From Molossus alvarezi (Eukaryota > Chordata > Mammalia > Chiroptera > Molossidae): a DNA stretch of 64,000 bases. Positions 1-11,559 of the stretch are shown here, one piece after another. Under the pieces are notes generated by a model, which did no database searches, was not told the DNA's origin, and was given only the letters and a program-made list of their open reading frames with translations. Each line of letters opens with the position of its first letter. Within the stretch, counting starts at the first letter, position 1. A program made the translations under genes and the position numbers. The stretch spans positions 88,236,348 to 88,300,347 of the forward strand of contig CM073887.1 of assembly GCA_037176705.1 (NCBI GenBank), given 5' to 3'.

Positions 1-75
1 GAAAATGACAGAGATACAAACGATGTTTATGCTTATAAGAAAGAAACCGAGGGAATTCATATCTGACAGTCTTAC

Positions 76-136
76 CTGATACTAGTTCATCAGTTGATGA
101 ACTACTGTCCACCTGGAGGGCATCAGTCACTGACTC
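76..136 (-). CDS. MEIKIN: Candidate MEIKIN exon 3
   Basis: A 61-nt minus-strand interval with a good acceptor (TTTCACATAG) and a good donor (GTAAGA). It is open in the frame reached from the exon at 10,324-10,407 and reads ESVTDALQVDSSSSTDELVS, then one base of a split codon. The acidic, Ser/Thr-rich composition suits a disordered region. Splice sites and phase are seen directly. The MEIKIN name rests on the linked first exon and on gene order next to ACSL6, so it is an inference. No other exon is visible between here and 10,324. Confidence 0.45.
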
Positions 137-996
137 CTATGTGAAATAAGAATTAAAGAACACTAATTAAGAGATTGACTACTTTTATATTATAATATTC
201 TTTCACATTTATTTGGTCATTTTGAAAAAGAAAAACTAATGTCAACTCTGTATATTAGTTTCATATGTATACAGATTCTTTTAGCTTATTGATCACAGAT
301 ACAATTTGGTATTTAATATTAAATCTGAAAATATATATTAAAATATAATATTGTTGACAAAATACTATCAATTAACTACTATGGGATAACCCAGGAACAG
401 AAGATAAAGGTGAATATTTTTCTGATACCCTAGGTAGGAAGGGCTTTTTTCCCCCCTCTAAATATGAAAACAAAATAGATCAAAAAAATGACAGATAAGT
501 CTAAAATACCAGAAATATCATTAAAGGCAAAAAATATGGAAATATTTGTTATATATGTGTGTGTAAAAGTATAACTGGCTTTAGTATATAATGAACGAGT
601 ATTTCACAGAAAAGAAACACAAATGGCCAATGAGAGAAAAAGGTCTTAACTTTATTAGCATTCAAAGAAATGGAAAGTGAAAAAATATCATACTTTTCAT
701 TTATCATATAGATATAAGTTGCAGGTAACATGGTGCTGATTTGCCAACATGAATAAAAAAATTTAAACATGATCCAACCTTTGACTCACTGGAAAGTATT
801 TGTCTTAGGATAACAATTAAGTAACATAAAAAAAACTTCTGCAGTAAGATATCCACTGATAATCTGTAACAGCATAACTTTGGAAACAGTTTTAATCTTC
901 CAACCACAGGTTGAAAACTGCTGTTATAGAAGAATATATAAACTAAAACACTGGAAAACAGTTATACAAATTACAATATATCTATCTATAAGACAC
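137..996. other. AT-rich intron, nothing recognised
   Basis: AT-rich sequence inside the putative MEIKIN intron. Short open frames here have no splice signals or protein character. No repeat could be named. Confidence 0.4.
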
Positions 997-1008
997 TAAA
1001 AATTATAT

Positions 1009-1240
1009 ATATATAGTTTTTAAAAATATTTTTATTGAATTTTTTTTAGAGAGAGAGGAAAGGAGAGGCAGAGAGAGAGAAACATTGATGTTAAAGTGGA
1101 ACATCAATTGGATGCCTCTTGCACACTCCCTACCAGAGATTGAGCCTACAACCTGGGCATGTGCCCTGACCAGGAATTGAACGGGCAACCTTTTAGTGCA
1201 TGGGACAATGCACAAACAACTAAACCACACCAGCCAGGGC
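1009..1240 (-). mobile_element. Ves-type SINE
   Basis: Minus-strand tRNA-derived SINE of the 'CCAGTGTGGCTCAG' subtype with a CT-rich body. Flanked by an imperfect 12-bp TSD (TAAAAATTATAT at 997-1008, TAAAAATCATAT at 1241-1252). Confidence 0.85.
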
Positions 1241-1487
1241 TAAAAATCATATTTTTGAAGACGATTTAGTATTAGAGGAATATACAATTAGATAATTTGT
1301 AAAATGAAAAAAGGCACACAAAAGAATGAAAAGAAATATATCAAAATTAAAAGAAATTGCTTGAGCATTTTTTCTGAGTAGTCTGAATCATCTATAAGGA
1401 ACACTTAATGGTTATAATCTATGGTAAAAGCCTTTTTAAAAATGCTTTTTGTTGAAACTGCACTCCCCTAAAAAACATGTTATAGAG

Positions 1488-1712
1488 CAGTGGTTCTCAA
1501 CCTTCCTAATGCCACGACCCTTTAATACAGTTCCTCATGTTGTATGTGAGTGTACCTGCATGTGGGCTAACCCACCTGGAGACGGATAGAGGAGCTGTGC
1601 CTCTGTTCCTAAGACCATCGGAAATATGTGTTTTCCGATGGTCTTAAGCGACCCCTGTGAAAGAGTTGTTTGACCCCTAAAGGGGTCATGACCCAAAGGT
1701 TGAGAACCACTG
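1488..1712. mobile_element. Non-autonomous hAT transposon, SPIN-like
   Basis: A 225-bp element with perfect 17-bp terminal inverted repeats (CAGTGGTTCTCAACCTT). It is flanked by an 8-bp TSD with one mismatch (TTATAGAG at 1480-1487, TTAGAGAG at 1713-1720), as expected for hAT elements. The right half, including TTTTCCGATGGTCTTA and the GACCCC/GGGGTC arms, matches what I know of SPIN, a family spread horizontally among tetrapods and known from bats. Many differences look like CpG decay. The middle does not match the SPIN internal sequence I know, and contains an inverted copy of the subterminal block (see findings). No transposase is encoded. Confidence 0.85.
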
Positions 1713-1871
1713 TTAGAGAGGACTATATAAACTAAAACACTGGAACATAACTATCAACTTTAATGTTAATGTCAGATGAGTCACAAACAATTTTTAAAAT
1801 CTGAGTTTCTCTAAACTACTGCTATCCATATTTAAAATACTGAATAGAATCCATATTAATTATAGTAGATC

Positions 1872-1883
1872 AAGAAGTTATAT
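1872..1883 (+). repeat. 5' TSD of the L1 at 1,884-9,920
   Basis: AAGAAGTTATAT, matched 11/12 by AAGAAGGTATAT at 9,921-9,932 directly after the L1 A-rich tail. Confidence 0.6.
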
Positions 1884-2319
1884 GAGCACAGCATGGCTTG
1901 GAAGTCACGGGGAAGTTGTGGCAGCACAGCTCCTGCACCTTGGGAGAGGGGAGACTCAGCCCCACACAGATTCCCAAAGGATAGCAACAGAGAAGGGAAG
2001 TACAACCCACATAGCATTGGACAGTGGGAATCAGAGGTGATTTGGCCCACCAGGGCGACTCAGCACTATCCCAGGCTAAAAGCCCTTGCGTGTGTGGTTA
2101 CACCACCAGCCTGGAAAGCTCCTGATTGTGGGAGCTGGAGAGGCCACAGTGCACAACTACACACCTGGGGAGAGGTCTGAGCGGATTACACAGCAGTGAA
2201 TCTGAGGGGCTGGGTATTTGCTGAAAGAATTTTGATGGGGGCTAGCCAAGCTCTCAGGGAAAGAGGCACATTCCTCCCCACCTCAAGCGAAGGGGATGTA
2301 TCCCTTTCCCCACCCACAG

Positions 2320-2530
2320 AACAGCTCTGGGGTTGGAAATTGGTACCCCAGTGCCAGGGCCTGGTGGTGCTGGGGATTCAGACATCTGGCCAGATGAGAG
2401 CCTTGGCAGAAGTCCTGCACCATGGAACAGCTCTGGGTTGAAAATCAGCACCCCAATGGCAGGGCCTGGTGGCAATGGGGATTCAGACATTTGGCCGGAT
2501 GGGAGTCTGACCAGCAAGAGCGAGTCCATT
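2320..2530 (+). repeat. Two tandem units in the L1 5' UTR
   Basis: Two diverged units of about 105 bp, each starting ACAGCTCTGGG and containing CAGGGCCTGGTGG and GGGGATTCAGACAT. They resemble the monomer-like repeats known in some mammalian L1 promoters. Confidence 0.6.
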
Positions 2531-3240
2531 GCTGAAAGATGAAAGAGCCAAGCAGGGCATTTTTTTCTCCTTTTTTATTCTATTCTCTCCTGTTTGGGGT
2601 GGTAACTAGGGGATGACAGCAACCCAGGCAGAGCTGAGATAGTGGAAGCAGAGGAAGAGACTGCCTGCCCCTCCTAGAAACTACTGGCACCACCCCTAAC
2701 ACAAATCTGTTTAAACCACCCTGATTGGACCTGATACCCAGCAAATCCCAGGGCTGCAGGGGAGAGGGAAAGCAGCCCATAACAAATGCATACAACTGGC
2801 AAGCTCTGAAGGTGACCCAGACTCCTGGCTAGGGGAGTCCCGCCCATAGGACTACCTGGGATCCTGGCCCAAAGGGTTGCAGCCAGGAGATCCAGGGCCA
2901 GGCCTGAACAGTGATTCACATTGGCCTGCATGAGAGAACTGCCCAAGAGGACATGGACCCACACCCAAGGGCCAGATCCAACAACACTGGAGCAAAATCC
3001 AGTGAGCTCCATAAATAGCAGATCCAAGAATTTTGTTGTTTTGTTGTATTTTTAAAAATTTTATTTTTAACTCAATTTTTTTCTTTTCTTTTTCTATTTC
3101 TCACTTTCCTGGTCTATGTTTTATTCAATTTGGCATTATTACTTTCTAAAATTATTAATATTATTTCAGTCATTATTTTCTACCTATAATTTTTCTACTT
3201 ACCCTATTTCTGGTCTCTGCCTACTTTACTTTCATACTAT

Positions 3241-3560
3241 ATGTTTTCTCCCTCTCCTAACTCTTTCAGTATTCTGTGTGTGTGTGTGTGTTTCTGTTTG
3301 TCTTTTAATCTTTTGTTGAGGCTGGTGTTTTTATCATTGTTGATGCTGATATATATATTTTTAGGTTCCTTTTGGTTTGGTCTGGTTTTGCCTTGCCTTC
3401 TTTACTTTCATATGTTTTTTCTCTCCCTTTTCTAATTCATTCAGTCTTGCACCTCCTAGTATTGTGTGTGTGTGTGTGTGTGTGTATGTGTGTGTGTAAG
3501 TGAGTATCTTTTAATCTTTTTGTTGAGGTGGTTGCTTTTATTATTGTTGATGCTGAGGGG
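3241..3560 (+). repeat. Tandem duplication with (TG)n in L1
   Basis: Two copies of a block of roughly 170-190 bp: TATGTTTT..CTCTC, a (TG)n run (near 3,276 and 3,463), CTTTTAATCTTT.TTGTTGAGG and ATTGTTGATGCTGA. Both lie in the L1 upstream of ORF1. Confidence 0.55.
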
Positions 3561-3918
3561 TTCATTTGGTCTGGTCTGGTTTTACTTTGTTTTGTCCTGT
3601 CAACACCTATATAACAGTTGGCATGACAGGGTCGACAGGGTAGGGGTTGAAGCTCAGTTAACAACCTCGAGGGCTGAGGCCACCCACAAATGGACAACAG
3701 CAATCAAGACCCAAATTCAACAGGAGAGCCCACAAAACCCACACAAGGGTCATTCCAAGAGCACTCAGCTCAGAAGATCAAGGAGACTACTCATTAGATT
3801 CCACAAAAAGGACACCACACCAAGACTGGGAGGAATAGCAGTCCTATCTGATACACACCAACCTGCCTATGTGTATCAATACACCTCACCTGGCCCTGAA
3901 CTACCAAATATTTAAAAT

Positions 3919-4168
3919 GGTAGGACAAAGTAACAGTCCCTTAATGAAAGAAAAGGATGAATCACCAGAAAAGGAACTACATGAAGTGGAGGCAAGCAGT
4001 CTGTCAGATAAAGAATTCAAAGCAATGGTTTTAAGGGTGCTCAAACAACTTAGTGAGAATTACAGGCAACTTAATGAGAACTACACCAGCATAAAAAAAG
4101 AGGTAGAAGATATGAATAAAAATCAAGTGGAAATGAAGAATGACATAGCTGAAAAAAGAACACCTTAA
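3919..4168 (+). pseudogene. L1 ORF1 N-terminal part (broken)
   Basis: Reads an acidic/Lys-rich coiled-coil region typical of the L1 ORF1 RNA-binding protein, beginning MVGQSNSPLMKEK, then terminates after about 83 codons. The C-terminal ORF1 part resumes at about 5,080-5,222 after two SINE insertions, so no intact ORF1 remains. Confidence 0.7.
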
Positions 4169-4604
4169 AAGGCGTTAATAGTAGATTAGAAGATAAGGTA
4201 GAAAAAACACCTAATTAGAGCAGCAAATGGAATAACATTTTTTTAAAAAAAAACAGGAGAAGAGTTTAGAAGAGCTTTGGGACAACACATAACATAATAA
4301 CATTCACATCACAGGGGTATCAGAAGGACAAGATCTAGAGAAAGGAATAGAGAACATGTATGAAGAAATAATGACAGAAAATTTCCCTAACCTGGTGAAG
4401 GAAAAAGTCACACAAGTCCAGGAAACACAGAGAGTCCCACTCAAGACGAATCCAAAAAGACCCACACCTAGATTTGTCATAATTAAAATGGCAACATTAA
4501 AGACAAAGAAAGAATCTTAAAGGCAGCAAGAGAGAAACAGAAAGTTACCTACAAGGGATCTCCCATGAAATTGTCAGTTGATTTCTCAACAGAAACACAA
4601 CAGG

Positions 4605-4830
4605 CTTGACCAGCCAGTGTGGCTCAGTGGTTGAGCATTGACCCATGCACCGAGAGATTGCCAGTTTGCTTCCTGGTCAGGGCACATGCCCAGGTTGTGT
4701 GCCAAATCCAAAGTGGGGGGAATGCAGGAGGTGGCCAATCGATGTTCTCTCTCATTGATGTTTCTATCTCTCTCTCCCTCTTCCTTTCTCTCTCTAGAAT
4801 CAGTGGAAAAAAAAATTAAAAAAAAAAAAA
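4605..4830 (+). mobile_element. Ves-type SINE in L1 ORF1
   Basis: Plus-strand SINE of the 'CCAGTGTGGCTCAG' subtype ending in an A-rich tail. The next SINE abuts it directly. Confidence 0.85.
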
Positions 4831-4832
4831 AG

Positions 4833-5079
4833 AGTCCTGGTCAGTTTGGCTCAGTGGTTGGAGTGTTGGCCTGTGGACTGGAGAGTTCCAGGTTCAGTTC
4901 CCGCTAAGGGCATGCACCTTGGTTGCAGTTTGTCCCCGGCCCTGGCTGGGGTCATGTGGGTGGCATCCAGTTGATGTGTCTCTCTCATAGCAATGTTTCT
5001 CTCTCTCTTTCCCCCTCTCTCTCTCCCGCTCTATCTGAAGATAAATGCAAAAATGTCCTCAGGTGAGGATAAAAAAAAA
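4833..5079 (+). mobile_element. Ves-type SINE in L1 ORF1
   Basis: Plus-strand SINE of the 'CAGTTTGGCTCAG' subtype with the GTCCTCAGGTGAGGAT end and an A9 tail. L1 ORF1 sequence resumes right after it. Confidence 0.85.
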
Positions 5080-6073
5080 GCAATACAGCAGGCCATAAGG
5101 GAGTGGCATGAACTATATAATGTAATGAAAAGCAAGGGTCTGAATCCAAGACTACTCTATCCAGCAAGGCTATCATTCAAAACTGAAGATGAAATAAAGA
5201 ACTTCGCAAACAAAAAAGGCTAAAGGAGTTTACTATCACCAAACCAACACTGCTAGACATGCTAAAGGGACTGTTGTAAGAAGAAGAAATAGAGAGCAAT
5301 AAAGAGGAATAAAGGCATAAAAAATAACAATGGTAACAAATAAGTACCTATTAATAAATTTAAATGTAAATGCCTTAAATGCTCCAATCAAAAGACATAG
5401 GGTAGTTGAATGGATAAGAAAAAATGACCCATATATATGCTGTCTATAAGAGACCCACCTCAGAATAAAAGACTCACACAGGATCAAAGTAAAGGATGAA
5501 AAATATTTTCCATGCAAATGGAAACAAAAAAAAGGTATGGTATAGCAATACTCATATCACATAAGATAAACTTCAAAATGAAGGGCATTACAAGAGACAA
5601 AAAAGGTTACTACATAATATTAAAGACATTGGTGCAACAAGAGGATATAACCCTGGTAAACATATATGCACCCAATATATAAGCACTAAAATATTTTAAA
5701 ACTACATAGCACTACAGGCCTACCTTCTGGAGGACTTCAAGGGAGAGACCAACAGCAATACAATCATAGGGGATTTTAACATCCCACTAACATCACTGGA
5801 TAGATCTTCCAAACAAAAAATTAACAAGGAAACAGAGACCCTAAACGATGCACTAGGTCATCTGGATTTAATTCCTATTTATAGATCATTTCACTCCAAA
5901 GCTGCAGAATACACATTCTTCTCAAGTGCACATGGGACATTATTAAAGATAGGACACATGTTAGAATACAAACTAAGTCTCTACAAGTTTAAGAAGACTG
6001 AAATCGTATCAAGCATCTTCTCAGATCACAGTGGCATAAAACTAGAAATGAATTACAAAAAAAAAACACTTAA

Positions 6074-6303
6074 GGCCTTGGCCAGTTTGGCTCAGTGGTT
6101 AGAGTGTAGGCCTGTGGACCAATGAGTCGTGGGTTCAGTTCCAGTCAAGGGCACATACCTTGGTTGCAGTTTGTCTTTGGCCCTTGTCAGGTCAGGCAGG
6201 AGGCTCTATCACACTGATGTTTCTCTGTGACTCTCTCTCCCTCCCTCCCACTCTATCTGATGATAAATAGAAAAATATTCTTGGATGAGAAATAAAAAAC
6301 AAA
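6074..6303 (+). mobile_element. Ves-type SINE in L1 ORF2
   Basis: Plus-strand SINE. TSD AAAACACTTAA before it and AAAACCACTTAA after it. Confidence 0.85.
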
Positions 6304-7166
6304 AAAAAACCACTTAAAGACATTGAAACACATGGAGGCTAAACAGCCTGTTATTAAACAATGAATGGGTTACTAATGAGATCAAGAAAGAAACAAAAAA
6401 TGTCTAGCAAACCAATGAAAATGAACACAAAATGTATGGGACAGAGCAAAAGCAGTCCAGAAAGGAAAGTTCATAGCACTACAGGCCTACCTCAAGAAAC
6501 AAGAAACATTTCTAATAAAATATCTAATCCTACAACTTAGAGAATTAGAAAGAGAACAACAATAACAACAACAACACAACTCTCCAGAGTTAGTAGGAAA
6601 AAATGAAATAATAAAGATTAGAATGGAAATAAATGACACAGAGATTTAAAAAAGAAATACAAAAGATTAATGAAACCAAGAGCTGGTTCTTTGAAAATAT
6701 AAACAAGATTGATCAACCTTTAGCCAGTCTCACCAAGAAACAAAGAGAGAGGACCCAAGTTAATGAAATAAACAAAAGAGATGAAGTAACAACTGACACC
6801 ACAGAAATACAAAGACTTGTAAGAAAATACTATGAACATTTATATGCCAACAAATTGAACAACCTAGATGAAATTGATAAATTCCTAGAATCATACAGTC
6901 TTCCAAAACTCAACCAGAAAGAGTCAGAAAACCTGAACAGACCAATAATAGCTAAGGAAATAGAAGTAGTAATCAATAATCTCTCAGTAAACAAAAGCTC
7001 AGGTCCTGACGGCTTCTCAGTGGAGTTTTACCAAACATTCAAAGAAGAGCTAACACCTATTCTCCTCAAACTATTCAAAAAAAATTCAAGAGGAAGAAAG
7101 ATTTCCAAAGTCTTTTTATGAGGCCAGCATTATCCTAATCCCAAAACCAGACAGAGACACTCAAAG

Positions 7167-7419
7167 AGCTGTGACCATTTTGCTCAGTGGTTAGAGTGTC
7201 GGCCCGCGAACCAATGAGACCTGGGTTCAATTCCAGCCAAGAGCATGTACCTTGGTTGCCGTTCATCCCTGGCCCTTGTTGGGGTTGTGTGGGAGGCAAC
7301 CAGTCGATGTGTCTCTCTCACATCGATGTTTCTCTCCCCCCCCCCCACTCCTAATTTGTCTAAAGATAGATGGAAAAATATCCTCGGGTGAGGATAAAAA
7401 AAAACCCACACACACAAAA
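7167..7419 (+). mobile_element. Ves-type SINE in L1 ORF2
   Basis: Plus-strand SINE with the TCCTCGGGTGAGGATAAAA end. TSD AGACACTCAAAG / AGACACTCCAAA. Confidence 0.85.
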
Positions 7420-9932
7420 AGACACTCCAAAGAAAGAAAATTACAGACCAATACCCATGATGAACTTAGATGCCAAAATCCTCAAAAAATTATTAGCCAA
7501 TAGGGTCCAGCAATGTATTTAAAATATTATACACCACAACCAAGTGGGATATATCATAGGGATGCAATACTGGTACAGTATTTGCAAATCAATAAACGTG
7601 ATAAACTACATAAAATGAAAGATAAAAATCATATGATCACATCAATAGATGCTAAAAAAGTATTTGACAAAATCTAGCACCCATTTTTGATAAAAACTCT
7701 CAGCAAAGTGGGAATAGAAGGATCATAGCTCAACATAATAAAGGCCATATATGACAAACCTACAGTCAACATTATATTCAATGGGCAAAAACTAAAAGCA
7801 TTTCCCGTAAGAACAGGAACAAGACAGGGATGTCTGTTTTCACCATTCTTATTCAAGATAGTACTGGAAGTCTTAGCCACAGAAATCACACAAGAAGCAA
7901 AAATAAAAGGGATCCAAATTGGAAAGGAGGAAGTGAAACTGTCATTATTCACAGATGACATGATATTGTACATAGACAACCCTAAAGCCTCCACTATGAA
8001 ACTACTAGATTTAATAAATGAATTCAACAAAGTAGCAGGATACAAAATTAACATCCAGAAATTACTGGCATTTTTCTATACCAATAATGAACACACAGAA
8101 AGAGAAACTAAAAAAAATATATATATATCCCTTTTACCATTACAACAAAAAAAATTAAGATAGCTAGGAATAAACATAATCAAGGAGGTAAAAAACCTGT
8201 TCTCAGAAAACTACAGGATAATGAAAAACAAAATATAGGAAGATATAAAAAAGTGGAAGCATATACCATGTTCATGGATTGGAATAATCAACATCATTAA
8301 AATGTGCATACTACACAAAGCAATCTATAGATTCAATGCAATCCCTATTAAAATACCAATGGCATACTTCACAGATCTAGAACAAATGCTTAAAAAGTTT
8401 ATATGGAACCAAAAAAGACCCCAAATAGCCCCAGCAATCCTGAAAAAGAAGAACAACATTGGAGGGATCAAAATACCAAATATCAGGTTATACTACAAAA
8501 CCATAGTAGTAATAAAAACAGCCTCGTACTGGTACAAGAACAGGCATATAAATCAATGGAACAGAAAAGAGAACCCATAAATTGATCCAAGCCATGCTCA
8601 ATTATTATCTGACAAAGGTGGCAAGAGCATGCAATGCAGTAAAGATAACCTCTTTAATAAATGGTGTTGGAAAAACTGGACAGCTATATGCAAAAAATAA
8701 ATAAAAATAAAAAAATGAAACTAGATCATGAACTTATACCATACATAAGAATAAACTCAAAATGGATAAAAGACTTAAATGTGACTTGTGAATCCATAAA
8801 ACTCCTAGAAGAAAATGTAGGAAACAAATTTCAGACATCACATGCACCAGAATTTTCACTGATACAAGATGTAAGGCAAGAGACACAAAGGAAAAAGTGA
8901 ACACATGTGACTACATCAAACTAAAAAGCTTCTGCACAGCAAAAGGAACACAGTGGAAAAGGAACCCACTATATGGAAGAGCATAACTGCCAACAATACA
9001 TCAGATAAGGGGTTAATTTCAAAAAAAAAATATAGAGTACTCATACAACTCAACAAAAAAAGGACAAAAAACCCAATTTACAAATGGGCAAAGGACTTAA
9101 ATAGACACCTCTCTAAATACCAAGAGACATATGAAAAAATGCTCAATGTCACTAATCATCAGAGAGATGCAAATTAAAATGACTAGGAGGTATCACCTCA
9201 TACCTGCCAGAATGGCTGCCATCAACAAATCATCAAACAACAAGTGCTGGCGAGGATGTGGAGAAAAGAGGACTCTAGTACACTGCTAGTGGGAATGCAG
9301 ACTGCTGCAGCCACCATGGAAATCAATTTGGTGTTTCCTCAAAAAATTAAGAATTGAACTGCCATTTGACCAAGTGATCTCACTTCTAGGAATATATCCT
9401 AAGAAGCCGGAAACACCAATCAGAAAGAATATATGTACCCCTATGTTCATAGCAGCACTATTTACAGTTGTTAAAACAGCCCAAGTGTCCATCAATAGAT
9501 GAGTGGATAAAAAAGCCATGGTACATATACACAATGGAATACTATGAAGAAAGATCTCTTATCCTTTGAGAGGACATGAAGGGAGATAGAGAGTATTATA
9601 CTAAGTGAAATAAGCCAATTAGAGAAAGACAAATATCACATGATCTCACTTATATGTGGAGTACGATGAACAAAATAAGCTGACAAATAAAAGAGATCCA
9701 GAGAGATGGAAGTAGGAAACCGAATGACAAACCCCAGAGGGAAGGGGGTGCGAGGGAGGCAAGAGATAAACTAAAGACCTTATATGAATATATGTATAAC
9801 CAATGGACACAGACAACAGTTCAGTGAGGCCAGGTGGGCAGGTGGCGGGGGGGGGGTAAGAAGGTGTCAATGGGGGTAAAAAAAGGAGGAACATCTTGTA
9901 ATAAAAAAAATAATAGAAAAAAGAAGGTATAT

Positions 9933-10323
9933 AATATTCTAATGGTAATGAACCCTTTGTTTCTAGTTGTTAATGGAAAAACATGAAAATGGTTTTAAAA
10001 TGTTTAAGGACTACCAAACATAAGGGAGTTAGAAACATTAAAAACGTTTTATACCTGTCATGCAGGAAATTAGCAGTGACCGACTTTTCTCAAATTTTTG
10101 TCAAGGGAAAGAAAAAACAAAAATGCATGGCTATGAATCTGCCTGAATCAGAAATTTAAGGCCCTGTCTGTAGACATAGCATCATTATTTATAAAAACAT
10201 TAGAAAGCTATGTAGTCTCTATTGAACAAAGACCACATTATACTTTCATCAGGTGGTACATCAGGTACTGCTGGTTTGTACACTAAGTGTCTCCATGGAT
10301 CATAAAAGGTTATCTTTACATAC
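9933..10323. other. Intron, nothing recognised
   Basis: Single-copy-looking AT-rich sequence between the L1 and the candidate MEIKIN exon 2. Confidence 0.4.
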
Positions 10324-10407
10324 CCTCAATGGAGCAACCTTGTCATCCTCGGTCTCTTCTTTTCCAGTGCTACTTTCTTGCAGGCTCTTCTCTCCTGCAA
10401 TTCCTGA
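10324..10407 (-). CDS. MEIKIN: Candidate MEIKIN exon 2
   Basis: An 84-nt minus-strand interval with acceptor GTTAGCTCTCAG and donor GTATGT. It is open in one frame, encoding an acidic segment (ESSTGKEETEDDKVAPLR at its end). It joins in phase 0 to the exon at 76-136, and in phase 0 to exon 1 if that exon uses the donor after 11,103. With the stronger-looking exon-1 donor at 11,054 the frame would hit a stop (AAG TAG) here. The gene name is inferred. Confidence 0.5.
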
Positions 10408-11053
10408 CTGAGAGCTAACAAACAACACAATTAGTTTGCACCATCTAGACTTGATTCTCCATGTCTCTGTTCACTGTTGGCACTGGTCAGAATCTGCAAG
10501 GCTCTTTTAGGGACATCATTAGGAAAAAGTAAGGAGCAGAGTGGGTTAATTGTAACAATACCCAACTGATGCCATGAATGCTTTCCTGGATGTTTTATCT
10601 CACTCGTTTTTAGGTAAGTTGGCAAAATTTCCTCTTTTAAAAAATAATTATTTTCTGAAGTCAAATTTCTGGGTCTATCTTCTAAGAAGAGCAAATTCAG
10701 AGATCCTATTTATTTCTTTTCTTCATTGACTCTTAGAATGAGAAGCTATTAGCTATTAAAGAATTAGGAATGACGGTTTGAAAAGGAGGCCAGAATGCAC
10801 AGGGTTGTTACTCGTAGCTACGCACCTGGGCAGTCCTGAGGTGCTACTACCCTGCCCACTCCGCTCCACTTTCTCGGCGATCTTCTGCAAATCACGAACT
10901 TTGCCATTTCCTTTCAGGCCTGAAGGAGGGCAGCACGTTTCAGGGCAAAAGCCTGGGGGACCAGCTTCCCCGGGGCCGAGGCCCAGCTACTAACCCCACC
11001 TCCACCCCCACCTCCATGTTCTCCCACCCGCAGGCCGGTCCCACAGAGCTTAC
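10408..11053. other. First intron of the putative MEIKIN gene
   Basis: The left half is AT-rich and the right half enters the CpG island. A possible 78-nt cryptic exon at 10,604-10,681 (minus) was considered and rejected (see rejected list). Confidence 0.4.
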
Positions 11054-11102
11054 AGTGGGCAGCGAGCCTTCGGCTTGGACCTGGGGGTGCTTCTGCCATC
11101 AC

Positions 11103-11186
11103 CGATGGGCCTAGGTCTGGCGTTGGGGTCAGGTTGAGTCTCTGGCCGGCTCTCTTCTTGCGGGTATAGACCCGTAGCGGCCACAT
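11103..11186 (-). CDS. MEIKIN: Candidate MEIKIN first coding exon
   Basis: Begins at an ATG inside the CpG island and reads MWPLRVYTRKKRAGQRLN, then LTPTPDLGPS. I recognise this basic N-terminus as MEIKIN-like, a meiosis-specific kinetochore protein that acts with CENP-C and PLK1 in meiosis I; this is from memory. In human, MEIKIN lies just 3' of ACSL6 on the same strand, as here. The end at 11,103 uses the donor GTGATG, which keeps phase 0 with the exon at 10,324-10,407. An alternative donor after 11,054 (ACT/GTAAGC) looks stronger but breaks the frame. Meiotic expression would be expected. Confidence 0.6.
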
Positions 11187-11436
11187 TGCCAATGACCCAC
11201 AGCCCTCCAGGGCCTCTTGGCTCTCAACCGCCTGTCTTACTGCCTTCCTGAGGAACTAAGCTACTGCTGGAGGGATTCAACGTCCCGAGCAGCCTGCGGA
11301 GCGGCCAGAGAGGACTATGAAGTAGAAACGCTAAATGCCTGCAGCACCCACCCCGGCGCCGGACCGCAGCTGCCCGCCTGGCTGCCGCCTTTTCCTCTGT
11401 GGAGCTGCGCGGAGGCTTCTGGGAAGACGGAGTAAG

Positions 11437-11485
11437 ATGGCAGCCGCCCGGACCTCCTGCGGGCGCAGAGCTCAGGCCTTTGACG
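11437..11485 (+). other. Possible divergent plus-strand first exon
   Basis: ATG within AAGATGGCAGCCGCC, reading MAAARTSCGRRAQAFD before a GTGGGT donor at 11,486. Could be the 5' end of a divergent antisense or noncoding transcript. No downstream exon is identified. Confidence 0.25.
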
Positions 11486-11559
11486 GTGGGTGGCCCGCGT
11501 GGCTCCTGGGTCCCTGACGCAGGCTCTCTTGCTTCGTGCTGAAAGGAAGTTTACGGGGA

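Larger units (their letters stand above)
5329..9570 (+). pseudogene. L1 ORF2 (endonuclease/reverse transcriptase), decayed
   Basis: Aligns by eye through its length with ORF2 of the L1 copies at 36,529-40,657 and 52,365-55,174. Two SINEs (6,074 and 7,167) and several stops and frameshifts interrupt it. A TDDM tetrad at the reverse transcriptase active-site position is still readable near 7,950-7,963. Not functional. Confidence 0.8.
1884..9920 (+). mobile_element. Near full-length L1 with four nested SINEs
   Basis: Plus-strand L1 (antisense to MEIKIN) with a long 5' UTR, ORF1, ORF2, a G-rich 3' UTR and an A-rich tail. It is about 8.0 kb, or about 7 kb without the four SINEs inside. The 5' UTR contains two internal tandem duplications. 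ORF1 begins at 3,919 and is broken by stops and SINEs. ORF2 begins near 5,329 and carries many frameshifts and stops, so the element is dead. Its 3' UTR has a run of ten or more G near 9,848. Endonuclease and reverse transcriptase blocks are recognisable by comparison with the other L1 copies in the window. Confidence 0.85.

Noticed and set aside
10604..10681. A 78-nt possible MEIKIN exon (minus) with acceptor GCTCTTCTTAG and donor GTGAGA
   Set aside because: Joined to the phase-1 end of exon 1 it creates an immediate TAA; joined elsewhere it does not fix the phase of the next exon.
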